From assembly GCF_005222955.1 (NCBI RefSeq), contig NZ_LWUA01000234.1:1-51570 (forward strand): DNA of 51,570 bases, given 5' to 3'. Of this stretch, positions 41,193-51,570 are shown piece by piece. Each line of letters starts with the position of its first letter. Position 1 is the first letter of the stretch. The notes beneath the pieces were generated by a model. The model was not told the DNA's origin, searched no databases, and worked only from the letters and a program-made list of their open reading frames with translations. This DNA comes from Blastococcus sp. CCUG 61487 (lineage in GTDB: Bacteria > Actinomycetota > Actinomycetes > Mycobacteriales > Geodermatophilaceae). Position numbers and translations under genes: made by a program.

Positions 41193-42323
41193 TTGGACGT
41201 CCCACTCTGGGTCTGGGCGGTCACGGTCGGCGCGATCGTGGCCATGCTCGTCTTCGACTTCTACGGGCACGTGCGCACGCCGCACGCGCCGACGCTGCGC
41301 GAGTCCGGGACGTGGTCGGCCATCTATGTGGCGATCGCGGTCGTGTTCGGCCTGCTCGTGCTGATCTTCGCCGGGCCGACGTTCGGCGGTGAGTACTTCG
41401 CCGGCTACATCACCGAGAAGAGCCTGTCGGTCGACAACCTCTTCGTCTTCGTGCTGATCATGGCCAGCTTCGCCGTGCCCCGGGCGCTCCAGCAGAAGGT
41501 GCTGCTGTTCGGCATCGCCTTCGCGCTGGTGCTGCGCACCGTCTTCATCCTCATCGGTGCCGCCGCGATCGAGAACTTCAGCTGGGTCTTCTACATCTTC
41601 GGCGGGTTCCTGATCTACACCGCGTGGGCGCAGGCGCGCAGCGGCGGGCACGACGACGACGAGGAGTTCAAGGAGAACTTCTTCCTCCGCCTCACCCGCA
41701 AGGCCGTCCCGACCACGGACGAGTACCACGGCGACCGGATGGTCGTGAAGCTGAAGGGCAAGCGGTACATCACCCCGCTGTTCATCGCGCTCGTGGCCAT
41801 CGGCAGTGCCGACATCCTGTTCGCCGTCGACTCGATCCCGGCGATCTTCGGCCTCACCCAGGAGACCTACCTGGTGTTCACGGCCAACGCGTTCGCGCTG
41901 CTCGGCCTGCGCCAGCTGTTCTTCCTCATCGACGGGCTGCTCGACCGCCTCGTCTACCTCGCCTACGGCCTGGCGGTGATCCTCGGCTTCATCGGGATCA
42001 AGCTGCTCATCCACGCCCTGCACACCAACGAGCTGCCGTTCATCAACGGCGGCGAGCACGTGACGGTCATCCCCGAGATCCCGACCTGGCTCTCGCTCAC
42101 GGTCATCCTGGCGACCCTGCTGATCACCACCCTGGCGAGCCTGGCGAAGAACAAGCGGGACCGCGTCGAGGGCTACGACAGCCCGACGTCGGCCGGCGAC
42201 CCGGGGGCCGACCCGTCCGGACGCCACGTGGCCGCCCCGGGGGACCGGGACCCGGGCGTCGGCCCGGTCGACGGCCCGCCGCAGCCCTACTCGGCGCCGG
42301 TCACCCGCGGGGACGAGGACTGA
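41193..42323 (+). CDS. TerC-family membrane protein (Alx/YkoY-like manganese exporter)
   Basis: A 376-residue protein with about eight to nine transmembrane segments. The TerC signature is clear: SLSVDNLFVFVLIM near residue 76, LLFGIAFALVLRTVFILIGA, and ADILFAVDSIPAIFGLTQET near 207, with the acidic Asp residues in the membrane expected to bind metal. TerC/Alx proteins export Mn2+, in line with the Mn2+ riboswitch upstream. The start is TTG at 41193, 6 bases after GGAGG; no ATG or GTG fits the conserved MDVPLWVWAVTV. The hydrophilic tail after residue ~325 is low complexity. The S9 peptidase gene follows after 10 bases. Confidence 0.93.
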   Translation: MDVPLWVWAVTVGAIVAMLVFDFYGHVRTPHAPTLRESGTWSAIYVAIAVVFGLLVLIFAGPTFGGEYFAGYITEKSLSVDNLFVFVLIMASFAVPRALQQKVLLFGIAFALVLRTVFILIGAAAIENFSWVFYIFGGFLIYTAWAQARSGGHDDDEEFKENFFLRLTRKAVPTTDEYHGDRMVVKLKGKRYITPLFIALVAIGSADILFAVDSIPAIFGLTQETYLVFTANAFALLGLRQLFFLIDGLLDRLVYLAYGLAVILGFIGIKLLIHALHTNELPFINGGEHVTVIPEIPTWLSLTVILATLLITTLASLAKNKRDRVEGYDSPTSAGDPGADPSGRHVAAPGDRDPGVGPVDGPPQPYSAPVTRGDED

Positions 42324-42333
42324 TCGCCCCACC

Positions 42334-44295
42334 ATGCGCCCGCACGACCTCGAACTGCTCCGCACCCCGGGCGTACCGACGGTGTCCCCGGACGGCCGGA
42401 TCGCCGTCGTCGCCGTCGCTCGGCCGGACCTGCAGGACGACGAGTACCGCAGCCGGTTGTGGGCGGTGCCGACCGACGGCTCGGCGCCGGCCCGGCCCAT
42501 CACCAGCGGCTTCCGCGACACCGCGCCGGCGTACTCTCCGGACGGACGCTGGCTCGCGTACCTGACTGCCGAACGCGGCGGGAAGCCGCAGCTCGCCGTG
42601 CTGCCCACCGCCGGCGGGGACCCGCGCCGGCTCACCGACCACCACCTCGGTGCGGGCCCGCCGGCGTGGGCGCCGGACTCCCGCCGGCTGGCCTACGTCG
42701 CGCGGGTGCCCGAGGCCGGGCGGTACGGCACCGTCGAGGGGGTCGGCGCGGAGGCGGAGGCCCCGCGGCTGATCACCACGCTGCAGTACCGGCTCGACGA
42801 CGTCGGCTTCCTGGGCGACCAACGCTCCCAGGTCTTCGTCCTCGAGCTCCCGGACGGCGTCGACGAGGCGGCCGCCCCCGAGCCCACCCAGGTCACGGCG
42901 GGCGACGCCGACTGCACCGACGTCACCTGGCATCCCGACGGCGGGACGCTGGCCTTCGTCTCCGCCCGGCACCCGCGCGCCGACCGCGACCTGGTGCGGG
43001 ACGTCTACGAGACCGGCGCCGACGGGACCGGCCTGCGGCGGGTCACCGGCTCGCGGGGTGAGTGCTCCGGCCCGGCCTACGCCGACGACGGCACGCTCTA
43101 CGTCACCGCCGTGCCCGACCTGGGCCCGGACGGCATCGACTTCGTGGCCCGCCAGGCGGTGCCCTGCCGCGTGTCGGCCGCCGGCGAGCTGCTCCCGCTC
43201 CTGGACCCGGAGGAGCACCAGCGGGGGGACGGCACCCCGCGCACCGTCGTGGCCGACGGCGCCGTCCTGGTCGGTGTGGAGCGTCGAGGAGCGGTGGACC
43301 TGCTACGGGTGCCGCTGGACGGCGGCCCGCCCGAGCCGCTCGTCGAGGGCCGGTTCTCGGTGCAGGGCATCGCGGCCGGGGGAGGGGTGGTCGTCGCGAC
43401 GGTGGCGCACGACCGCTCCGCCGGCGAGCTGGTGGCGCTCACCGCCGGCGGGCGCCGGCTGCTGACCCGCTTCGGCACGGTGCTGGGGGAGACGGGACGG
43501 CTGCACCGGATGCACGAGCGGACGGCGACGGCGCCGGACGGCTACCCGGTGCACGGCTGGGTGACCACCCCGCCCGGTCCGGGGCCGCACCCCGTGCTGC
43601 TCATGGTGCACGGCGGACCGTTCGCGCAGTACGGCTGGACGCTGCTCGACGAGACGCAGGTGCTGGTCTCGGCCGGCTACGCCGTGGTGCAGTGCAACCC
43701 GCGCGGGTCGTCGGGGTACGGCTCCGCGCACGGCCGGGCCGTCCGGGGAGCCCTCGGCACGGTGGACGCCGACGACGTCGTCGCCTTCCTCGACGCCGCG
43801 CTCGCCGACCCGGCGCTGGACGGCGACCGCGTGGGCATCCTGGGCGGCTCCTACGGCGGGTACATGACGACGCTGCTCATCGGCCGCACGAACCGGTTCG
43901 CGGCCGCGATCAGCGAGCGGGCGTTCAACGACCCGGTCAGCTTCGTCGGCTCGGCGGACATCGGCTGGGTCTTCCCGGACCAGTACGTCGGCACCGACCC
44001 GGCGCGGGTCGCCGCGCAGAGCGCGCTCGCGGGCGCCGGCGCGATCACCACGCCGACCCTGGTGATCCACTCCGAGCAGGACTGGCGGTGCCCGCTGGAG
44101 CAGGGCACCCGGCTCTACGTGGAGCTCAAGCGGAGGGGCGTCCCCTCGGAGCTGCTGCTCTTCCCCGGTGAGGGGCACGAGCTGTCCCGGTCGGGGCGGC
44201 CGCGGCACCGGCTGGCCCGGTTCGAGCACATCCTCCGGTGGTGGGCCCGCTGGCTGCCCACGGAGCAGAACCCGGCGCCGTCGTCCGACGGCTGA
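42334..44295 (+). CDS. S9 family peptidase (acylaminoacyl-peptidase-like)
   Basis: A 653-residue prolyl-oligopeptidase-family serine peptidase. The N-terminal beta-propeller (1-~390) shows repeats such as GFRDTAPAYSPDGRWLAYLT and DVTWHPDGGTLAFVSAR. The catalytic domain has GPGPHPVLLMVHGGPFAQYG, CNPRGSSGYGSAHGRAV, the nucleophile GGSYGGYMTTLLIGRT near residue 505, Asp in IHSEQDWRCPLEQG near 582 and His in FPGEGHELSRSG near 614. No signal peptide, so cytoplasmic; it would trim short or acylated peptides. It starts 10 bases after the TerC gene and ends 3 bases from the convergent acetyltransferase stop. Confidence 0.94.
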   Translation: MRPHDLELLRTPGVPTVSPDGRIAVVAVARPDLQDDEYRSRLWAVPTDGSAPARPITSGFRDTAPAYSPDGRWLAYLTAERGGKPQLAVLPTAGGDPRRLTDHHLGAGPPAWAPDSRRLAYVARVPEAGRYGTVEGVGAEAEAPRLITTLQYRLDDVGFLGDQRSQVFVLELPDGVDEAAAPEPTQVTAGDADCTDVTWHPDGGTLAFVSARHPRADRDLVRDVYETGADGTGLRRVTGSRGECSGPAYADDGTLYVTAVPDLGPDGIDFVARQAVPCRVSAAGELLPLLDPEEHQRGDGTPRTVVADGAVLVGVERRGAVDLLRVPLDGGPPEPLVEGRFSVQGIAAGGGVVVATVAHDRSAGELVALTAGGRRLLTRFGTVLGETGRLHRMHERTATAPDGYPVHGWVTTPPGPGPHPVLLMVHGGPFAQYGWTLLDETQVLVSAGYAVVQCNPRGSSGYGSAHGRAVRGALGTVDADDVVAFLDAALADPALDGDRVGILGGSYGGYMTTLLIGRTNRFAAAISERAFNDPVSFVGSADIGWVFPDQYVGTDPARVAAQSALAGAGAITTPTLVIHSEQDWRCPLEQGTRLYVELKRRGVPSELLLFPGEGHELSRSGRPRHRLARFEHILRWWARWLPTEQNPAPSSDG

Positions 44296-44298
44296 CGG

Positions 44299-44877
44299 TC
44301 ACCCGTCCAGGGTGCGCACCACGCGGGCCGGGTTGCCGACGGCGACGACGTTCGCGGGCAGGTCCTTCGTGACGACGGCGCCGGCGCCCACCACCGTGTT
44401 GTCGCCGATGGTCACGCCCGGCAGCACGATCGCGCCCCCACCGAGCCAGACGTTGTCGCCGATGGTGATCGGCTCCGCGGCCTCCCACTTCTGCCGGCGC
44501 GGCTCCGGCTCGAGCGGGTGCGTCGGCGTGAGCAGCTGGACGTTCGGCCCGAACTGCACGTCGTCGCCGATGGTGATGGGGGCGACGTCGAGGGCGACCA
44601 GCCCGAAGTTCGCGAAGCAGCGGGCGCCGATGCGGATGTTGCTCCCGTAGTCGACGTAGAGGGGCGGGCGGAGCTCGGTGCCCTCGCCGACGGCGCCGAG
44701 CAGCTCCTCGAGCAGTTGCCGGCGCAGCGGTGCCTGCCGGACGGTGGTGGCGTTGTACGCGTCGGCGAGGTCGAGCGCGCGGGTGCTGGCGGCGGCGAGC
44801 TCGGGGTCGTCGGCGATGTAGGGGTCGCCGGCCTCCATCCGCTCGCGCATCGATCGGGTGTCTCCGTCCGCTGGCAT
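44299..44877 (-). CDS. Sugar O-acetyltransferase (maltose/galactoside type)
   Basis: A 192-residue hexapeptide-repeat acetyltransferase. The N-terminal mac domain (RSMRERMEAGDPYIADDPEL, then RALDLADAYNATT) is followed by a left-handed beta-helix: VDYGSNIRIGARCFANFGLV, ITIGDDVQFGPNVQLLTPTH (with the catalytic His), EPITIGDNVWLGGGAIVLPG, VTIGDNTVVGAGAVVTKDLP and the end VVAVGNPARVVRTL. It transfers acetyl from acetyl-CoA to a sugar hydroxyl. ATG 44877 chosen; a GTG at 44886 adds only three residues. Convergent with the S9 peptidase. Confidence 0.95.
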   Translation of the reverse strand: MPADGDTRSMRERMEAGDPYIADDPELAAASTRALDLADAYNATTVRQAPLRRQLLEELLGAVGEGTELRPPLYVDYGSNIRIGARCFANFGLVALDVAPITIGDDVQFGPNVQLLTPTHPLEPEPRRQKWEAAEPITIGDNVWLGGGAIVLPGVTIGDNTVVGAGAVVTKDLPANVVAVGNPARVVRTLDG

Positions 44878-44919
44878 GCGGCCCACGCTAGGCGGGGAGC
44901 GCGCCCCGCGCTCCGGCCC

Positions 44920-44925
44920 TACGGT
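44920..44925 (+). promoter_or_regulatory. -10 element for leaderless gene at 44932
   Basis: TACGGT lies 6 bases before the ATG. The same hexamer at the same spacing is found before the amidase gene at 45933. Confidence 0.5.
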
Positions 44926-44931
44926 GCAGGG

Positions 44932-45213
44932 ATGGCGCTCATCTACCCGGTCCTGGCGGATGCTCCGGAGCCCGACGAGGCGGCACCACCGGACTTCGCC
45001 GAGCTGGCGGCCGACCTCTCCGACCAGTGGCTCGTGGAGGTGGCGCTCGGCGAGGACGGCGACGAGGGCTGCTTCGGGCCGCTGACAGCGCGGGCGGCGT
45101 GGGAGCTCGCCGTCGGGGTGGACCAGCGGCGGCCCGGGTGGAGCGTCTCGCTGCTGCCGCTGTACCTCCCGGGCACCGCCGACGAGCTGGTCGCCGCCTT
45201 CGACGAGGCCTGA
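44932..45213 (+). CDS. Hypothetical small acidic protein
   Basis: A 93-residue acidic protein with no recognised family. It opens MALIYPVLADAPEPDEA, contains ADLSDQWLVEVALGED and GPLTARAAWELAVGVDQRRP, and ends in LPLYLPGTADELVAAFDEA. Probably a compact alpha/beta fold; no signal or membrane segments. The ATG is supported by a TACGGT -10 placed 6 bases upstream. It converges on the metallo-hydrolase gene with a 7-base gap. Confidence 0.72.
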   Translation: MALIYPVLADAPEPDEAAPPDFAELAADLSDQWLVEVALGEDGDEGCFGPLTARAAWELAVGVDQRRPGWSVSLLPLYLPGTADELVAAFDEA

Positions 45214-45220
45214 GCCGACG

Positions 45221-45883
45221 TCACCAGCCGCGGGCGCGCCACTCCGGGAGGGACGGACGCTCGGCCCCGATCGTCGTGTCCTTGCCGTGCCCCGGGTACA
45301 CCCAGGCCTCGTCCGGGAGCGTGCCGAACAGCCGCTGCTCGACGTCGTCGATCAGGCTGGCGAAGCGCTCCGCGTCGTCCCAGGTGTTCCCGACGCCGCC
45401 GGGGAAGAGGCTGTCGCCGGTGAAGACGTGCGTCCCGGCCTCCGGGCCTCCCCGCCAGACCAGCGCGATGCTGCCGGGCGTGTGCCCGCGCAGGTGCACG
45501 ACCTCGAGCGTCTGCTCGCCGACGGTCACCGTGTCCCCGTGCTCGACCGGCCGCTGGACGGGCACCGGCAGGTCCGCCGCATCGGCGGGGTGCGCGACGG
45601 TGACGGCGCCGGTGGCGCTGACCACGTCGGGCAGCGCCCGGTGGTGGTCCCAGTGCCCGTGGGTGGTGACGACGGTGCGAAGCCCGCCGTCGCCGATGAG
45701 CGCCGCGAGGGCGTCCGGGTCCGCCGCCGCGTCGACGAGCAGCTGCTCGCCGGTGGCGGTGCACCGCAGCAGGTAGGCGTTGTTCGCCATCTCGCTGACG
45801 GCCAGCTTGGTGATCGTCATCCCCGGCAGTTCCCGCACGTCGGGCGCTCCACCGACCTCGACGTCCCCGGTGTACGAGCTCAT
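45221..45883 (-). CDS. Metallo-beta-lactamase-fold hydrolase (glyoxalase II-like)
   Basis: A 220-residue MBL-fold enzyme. Metal ligands are in VVTTHGHWDHHRALPDV (HxHxDH), a downstream His in HLRGHTPGSIALVW, Asp in HVFTGDSLFPGG and a late His in VYPGHGKDTTIG. The order and spacing resemble glyoxalase II, which hydrolyses thioesters such as S-lactoyl conjugates. I chose the ATG at 45883 because GGAGG lies 6 bases upstream. It is divergent from the amidase gene. In many actinobacteria a similar gene sits just upstream of uvrA, as here with the amidase between. Confidence 0.93.
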   Translation of the reverse strand: MSSYTGDVEVGGAPDVRELPGMTITKLAVSEMANNAYLLRCTATGEQLLVDAAADPDALAALIGDGGLRTVVTTHGHWDHHRALPDVVSATGAVTVAHPADAADLPVPVQRPVEHGDTVTVGEQTLEVVHLRGHTPGSIALVWRGGPEAGTHVFTGDSLFPGGVGNTWDDAERFASLIDDVEQRLFGTLPDEAWVYPGHGKDTTIGAERPSLPEWRARGW

Positions 45884-45920
45884 CTCCGGCCTCCGTTCGG
45901 AAAGTGTCGGCATGCGCCGT

Positions 45921-45926
45921 TACGGT
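45921..45926 (+). promoter_or_regulatory. -10 element for leaderless amidase gene
   Basis: TACGGT ends 6 bases before the ATG at 45933. It has the same hexamer and spacing as the gene at 44932. Confidence 0.5.
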
Positions 45927-45932
45927 CCAGGC

Positions 45933-47423
45933 ATGGACGCTAGCGGAGGTGCCGGCCGGCCCTCGACGGAGCGGAAGGTCGCGCAGCTCGTCACGCAGAA
46001 CGGTGCACCGACGGCCGTCCCGGACGGGACGCCGAGCGATGCCTCGCTGGTCGGCCTGCCGGCCGCGGAGATCGCCGCGCGGGTGCGGACCGGCGAGGTG
46101 ACCGCGGTCGACGTGGTGCGCGCACACCTCGACCACATCGACGCGGTGGACGCCCGCGTGGGCGCCTTCCGCGTCGTCCGCCGGGAGGCCGCGCTGGCCG
46201 AGGCGGCCGCGGTCGACTCCAGCCTCACCCGGTTCGCCCTGCCGCTCGCCGGCGTCCCCGTGGCGATCAAGGACAACGTCGCCGTCGCGGGGGAGACCTG
46301 CACCGACGGGTCGCCGGCCTGCCCGAGCGGCCCGGAGCCCAAGGACCACCCGGTGGTCACCCGGCTGCGCAAGGCCGGCGCCGTCGTCGTCGGCATCACG
46401 CGGGCTCCCGAGCTCTGCCTGTACGCGGCCACCGACGGTCCGGGCACGGTCAGCCGGAACCCGTGGGACACCGCGCTGTCGCCGGCGGGCAGCTCCGGTG
46501 GCAGCGCCGCCGCCGTCGCCTCGGGGTCGGTGCCGATCGCGCACGGCAACGACGGCATGGGCTCGCTGCGGTTGCCCGCCGCCGCCTGCGGCCTGGTCAC
46601 GCTGAAGCCCGGCCGTGGCGTGGTCCCTGGTGGCATCGGCGCGGACGACTGGTCGGGCATGGCCGTCAACGGCGCGCTCGCCACCACGGTGGCCGACCTG
46701 GCGCTGGCCCATGCGGTGGTGGCGGGGGAGACCCCGGAGCCACCTCCGGCCCCCGACCGCCCGCTGCGCGTCGCGGTGAGCACCCGCTCGCCGGTCCCGG
46801 GCGTGGGAGCGGACGCGGCGACCCGGTCGGCCGTCGATGCCGTCGTCGCCGAGCTGGAGGCCGCCGGGCACACGGTGATGCGCCGCAACCCCCCGATCAC
46901 ACCGGGCGCCGCAGCCGGCGCGCTGGTGCGCTGGATGGCCGGCGCCGAGGACGACGCGGAGGCCCTCGGCATCCCGCGCCACGAGCTCCAGCCGCGCAGC
47001 CGCACGCACGCGCGGCTCGGCCGGCTGGTCCGCCGTCTCGGCCTGGTCCGGCCCAGCACGCAGGAGCGGTTCCGCGCGCGGATGGTCGCGTTCTTCGCCG
47101 ACGTCGATCTGCTGCTCACCCCGGTGACGACCGGTCCGCCGCTGCCCGCCCGGCCCTGGCACGAGCGCGGGTTCCTGGCCAACGTCACGGCCAACGCGCG
47201 CTGGGCGCCGTGGACGGCGGCGTGGAACCTCGCCGGCCTCCCGGCGGCCGTCCTCCCGGCCGCCCAACGGCCGGACGGCCCGCCGGTGGCCGTCCAGTTC
47301 GTCGGCCCCCCGGGTGCCGAAGGGCGACTACTCTGGCTCGCCGGAGAGCTGGAACGCCGGCTCCCGTGGCGCCGGTACGCGCCGGTCTTCGACCCCACCG
47401 CCGTGGAGGAGCCCGCCTCCTGA
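45933..47423 (+). CDS. Amidase (amidase-signature family)
   Basis: A 496-residue Ser-cisSer-Lys amidase. The Lys is in [16 protein letters not shown] near residue 112. The glycine/serine-rich signature [20 protein letters not shown] near 186 carries the cis-Ser and nucleophilic Ser, and [20 protein letters not shown] follows. The C-terminal part has [20 protein letters not shown] and [17 protein letters not shown]. It would hydrolyse a small amide. No Gat partner genes are near, so it is not a tRNA amidotransferase subunit. ATG with TACGGT 6 bases upstream; the N-terminal ~30 residues are low complexity. Confidence 0.93.
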   Translation: MDASGGAGRPSTERKVAQLVTQNGAPTAVPDGTPSDASLVGLPAAEIAARVRTGEVTAVDVVRAHLDHIDAVDARVGAFRVVRREAALAEAAAVDSSLTRFALPLAGVPVAIKDNVAVAGETCTDGSPACPSGPEPKDHPVVTRLRKAGAVVVGITRAPELCLYAATDGPGTVSRNPWDTALSPAGSSGGSAAAVASGSVPIAHGNDGMGSLRLPAAACGLVTLKPGRGVVPGGIGADDWSGMAVNGALATTVADLALAHAVVAGETPEPPPAPDRPLRVAVSTRSPVPGVGADAATRSAVDAVVAELEAAGHTVMRRNPPITPGAAAGALVRWMAGAEDDAEALGIPRHELQPRSRTHARLGRLVRRLGLVRPSTQERFRARMVAFFADVDLLLTPVTTGPPLPARPWHERGFLANVTANARWAPWTAAWNLAGLPAAVLPAAQRPDGPPVAVQFVGPPGAEGRLLWLAGELERRLPWRRYAPVFDPTAVEEPAS

Positions 47424-47545
47424 GGCCTGGGCCGTCCGCGGCCGGCAGGCGCACGTCACACCCCGTGGGCGGACGACCGCAGCGGGCCCCGACGTTGCAC
47501 CTCCCCGCACCACCGCGACATCCACCAGCGACCGACAGGGAACAC

Positions 47546-50437
<2,892 letters not shown>

Positions 50438-50468
50438 GGCCGCACCCACCGCGTCGGTCCCGGGGCGC

Positions 50469-50474
50469 CAGACT
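50469..50474 (+). promoter_or_regulatory. Weak -10 candidate for SDR gene
   Basis: CAGACT ends 6 bases before the ATG at 50481, matching the leaderless spacing. It lacks the first T of TANNNT, so support is limited. Confidence 0.3.
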
Positions 50475-50480
50475 GCGGGC

Positions 50481-51215
50481 ATGGACCTCACCGACCACGT
50501 CGTCATCGTCACCGGTTCGAGCAGCGGGATCGGCGAAGCCGTCGCCCGCAGGCTGGCGGCCGCCGGCGCCCGCATCGTCGTCAACTCCGCGAGCTCGGTC
50601 GAGGCCGGGCAGCGGCTGGCCGACGAGCTGCCCGAAGCCGCCTACGTGCAGGGCGACATCTCCGACCCGGCCACGGCGTCCGCGCTCGTCGAGGCGGCCC
50701 GCGAGCGGTGGGGACGGCTCGACGGCCTGGTCAACAACGCGGCGGTGACCGCCGACGTCGCGCTGGCCGACATCGACGACGTCACGGTCGACCACTGGAA
50801 CCGCGTGCTCGGCGTCAACGTCGTCGGCACCTTCCTGGTGTCGCAGGCCGCGCTGCCGCTGCTCCGCGCCGCCGACGACGGCTGGATCCTCAACATCACC
50901 TCCATCGCGGGCATCCGGCAGACGGGGAGCTCGCTGCCCTACGCGGTGTCGAAGGCGGCCGTCGACCACCTCACCACGCTCCTGGCCAAGCACGCCGGCG
51001 GTCGCGTGCGGGTCAACGCCGTCGCCCCCGGGCTGGTCGCGACGCTGTGGACCGAGACGTGGGACGCGGCCAAGGAGGGAGTGGCCGCGATGGCTCCGCT
51101 CGGGCGGGTGGCCACGCCCGACGACGTCGCCGACGCCTGCGTCGGGCTCATCGGCGCCCGCTACGCCACCGGTCAGACGCTGCTCGTCGACGGCGGGCTC
51201 GGCCTCGTGGTCTGA
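50481..51215 (+). CDS. Short-chain dehydrogenase/reductase
   Basis: A 244-residue classical SDR. The cofactor loop is VIVTGSSSGIGEAVARRLAA at residues 8-27, and NNAAVTADVALADI is the second nucleotide-contact region. Catalytic Ser is in ILNITSIAGIRQTGSSL, with YAVSKAAVDHLT giving Tyr and Lys. The end DDVADACVGLIGARYATGQT with LLVDGGLGLVV is the usual FabG-like C-terminus. The serine-asparagine pair after the second strand (VVNSASSVEAG) leans toward NADP(H). Substrate not deducible. It lies 43 bases after uvrA on the same strand; a weak CAGACT element precedes the ATG. Confidence 0.94.
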   Translation: MDLTDHVVIVTGSSSGIGEAVARRLAAAGARIVVNSASSVEAGQRLADELPEAAYVQGDISDPATASALVEAARERWGRLDGLVNNAAVTADVALADIDDVTVDHWNRVLGVNVVGTFLVSQAALPLLRAADDGWILNITSIAGIRQTGSSLPYAVSKAAVDHLTTLLAKHAGGRVRVNAVAPGLVATLWTETWDAAKEGVAAMAPLGRVATPDDVADACVGLIGARYATGQTLLVDGGLGLVV

Positions 51216-51224
51216 GCCGGCCGC

Positions 51225-51272
51225 TTGTGATCGACGTCACGCAGAGGTACTGTCCGTGTGATTGACGTCATG
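51225..51272 (+). promoter_or_regulatory. Promoter flanked by two CRP-like boxes
   Basis: TTGTGA (51225-51230), 17 bases, then TACTGT (51248-51253) form a good sigma-70-like promoter. TGTGATCGACGTCACG (51226-51241) and TGTGATTGACGTCATG (51257-51272) are near copies 31 bases apart. They match the CRP-family half-sites TGTGA-N6-TCACA at 9 and 8 of 10 positions. The first box covers the -35 and the second the expected transcription start, so repression is the simpler reading. Confidence 0.6.
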
Positions 51273-51307
51273 AGGGTGCATGCCTGCGCCCGTGCGAGGA
51301 GGCCGCG

Positions 51308-51570
51308 ATGAGCGCGCTCACGCCCGACTGCGACCCCGACATGACCCACTGCGGGCAGCCGTGGCAGGGGAAGAGCTCCCCGGGAGCCGGGATCGTGGCG
51401 GCCGTCGTCCTGCTCGGGATCCTCGGGTTGTCGCTGGCCGTCGTCGCCACGCACGCGGTGTCCGACAGGTTCGACTACGTCGCGGCACCGATCGCGCTGC
51501 TCGCGGCCGTCGCGCTCGCTCGCCGCGTCGTGCGCCTCGCTGCCCGCGGGGCGGCCGCCCTCGCGGCCCG
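51308..51570 (+). CDS. Small membrane protein, 3' end outside window
   Basis: An open frame of at least 87 codons running off the right edge. The ATG at 51308 has a strong GAGGAGG 5 bases upstream. The N-terminus (MSALTPDCDPDMTHCGQPWQ) holds two cysteines. Two hydrophobic segments follow, around AGIVAAVVLLGILGLSLAVV and YVAAPIALLAAVALA, then an Arg/Ala-rich stretch. No family recognised. A promoter flanked by CRP-like boxes lies upstream (51225-51272), with a leader of about 48 bases. Confidence 0.72.
   Translation, partial: MSALTPDCDPDMTHCGQPWQGKSSPGAGIVAAVVLLGILGLSLAVVATHAVSDRFDYVAAPIALLAAVALARRVVRLAARGAAALAA

Overview
The window comes from a high-GC actinobacterium. Codon third positions are overwhelmingly G or C, GTG starts are common, and many starts sit 5-8 bases after a -10 hexamer, as in leaderless transcripts. 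Gene order over the first 18 kb follows the Mycobacterium tuberculosis Rv2674-Rv2697 neighbourhood: dut, DUF3710, OB-fold, DUF3159, two TrkA/Ceo proteins, a permease, an RNA methyltransferase, dxs, RNase D, DUF3000, hemE, hemY, hemQ and msrB. The GC level and the lone small proteins are compatible with Geodermatophilaceae, but that family call is an inference. Both ends cut genes. There is no rRNA, tRNA, CRISPR array or insertion sequence that I can recognise.

Layout. 1-3053: dut cluster on + (dUTPase, DUF3710, OB-fold, DUF3159). 3078-7917: potassium block, with two overlapping TrkA-type RCK proteins on - divergent from a KimA-like K+ permease, then a TRAM/RumA-type RNA methyltransferase. 7931-9467: four small uncharacterised genes; the last lies under a perfect actinobacterial LexA (SOS) box. 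9610-17393: dxs, RNase D/HRDC, DUF3000, the coproporphyrin-dependent heme genes hemE-hemY-hemQ, and msrB. 17435-21602: a LuxR-type two-component system, a divergent membrane protein and a winged-helix-like protein. 21677-27018: cold-shock protein, a small membrane protein, then a leftward group encoding a PolDom primase-polymerase, a lipoprotein hydrolase, a LigC-type ATP ligase and a Nudix hydrolase. 27159-37021: trehalose-from-glycogen pathway treX-treY...treZ, split by an oxidoreductase, a MOSC protein and a MazEF-type toxin-antitoxin pair. 37418-51570: uvrB, a hydrolase, a manganese riboswitch plus TerC-family exporter, an S9 peptidase, an acetyltransferase, a metallo-hydrolase, an amidase, uvrA, an SDR and a partial membrane protein.

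How it fits together. DNA damage is a recurring theme: dut, PolDom, LigC, uvrB and uvrA are all here. Two regulatory signals are legible: a LexA box before an unknown gene (9058-9081) and a PafBC/RecA-NDp-type promoter before uvrB (37388-37410). Other readable control elements are a yybP-ykoY Mn2+ riboswitch whose anti-Shine-Dalgarno switch can be traced, tandem CRP-like boxes flanking a -10 at the right end, operator-like repeats in the sensor-kinase divergent region and at the toxin-antitoxin promoter, and several strong bidirectional hairpins between convergent genes.
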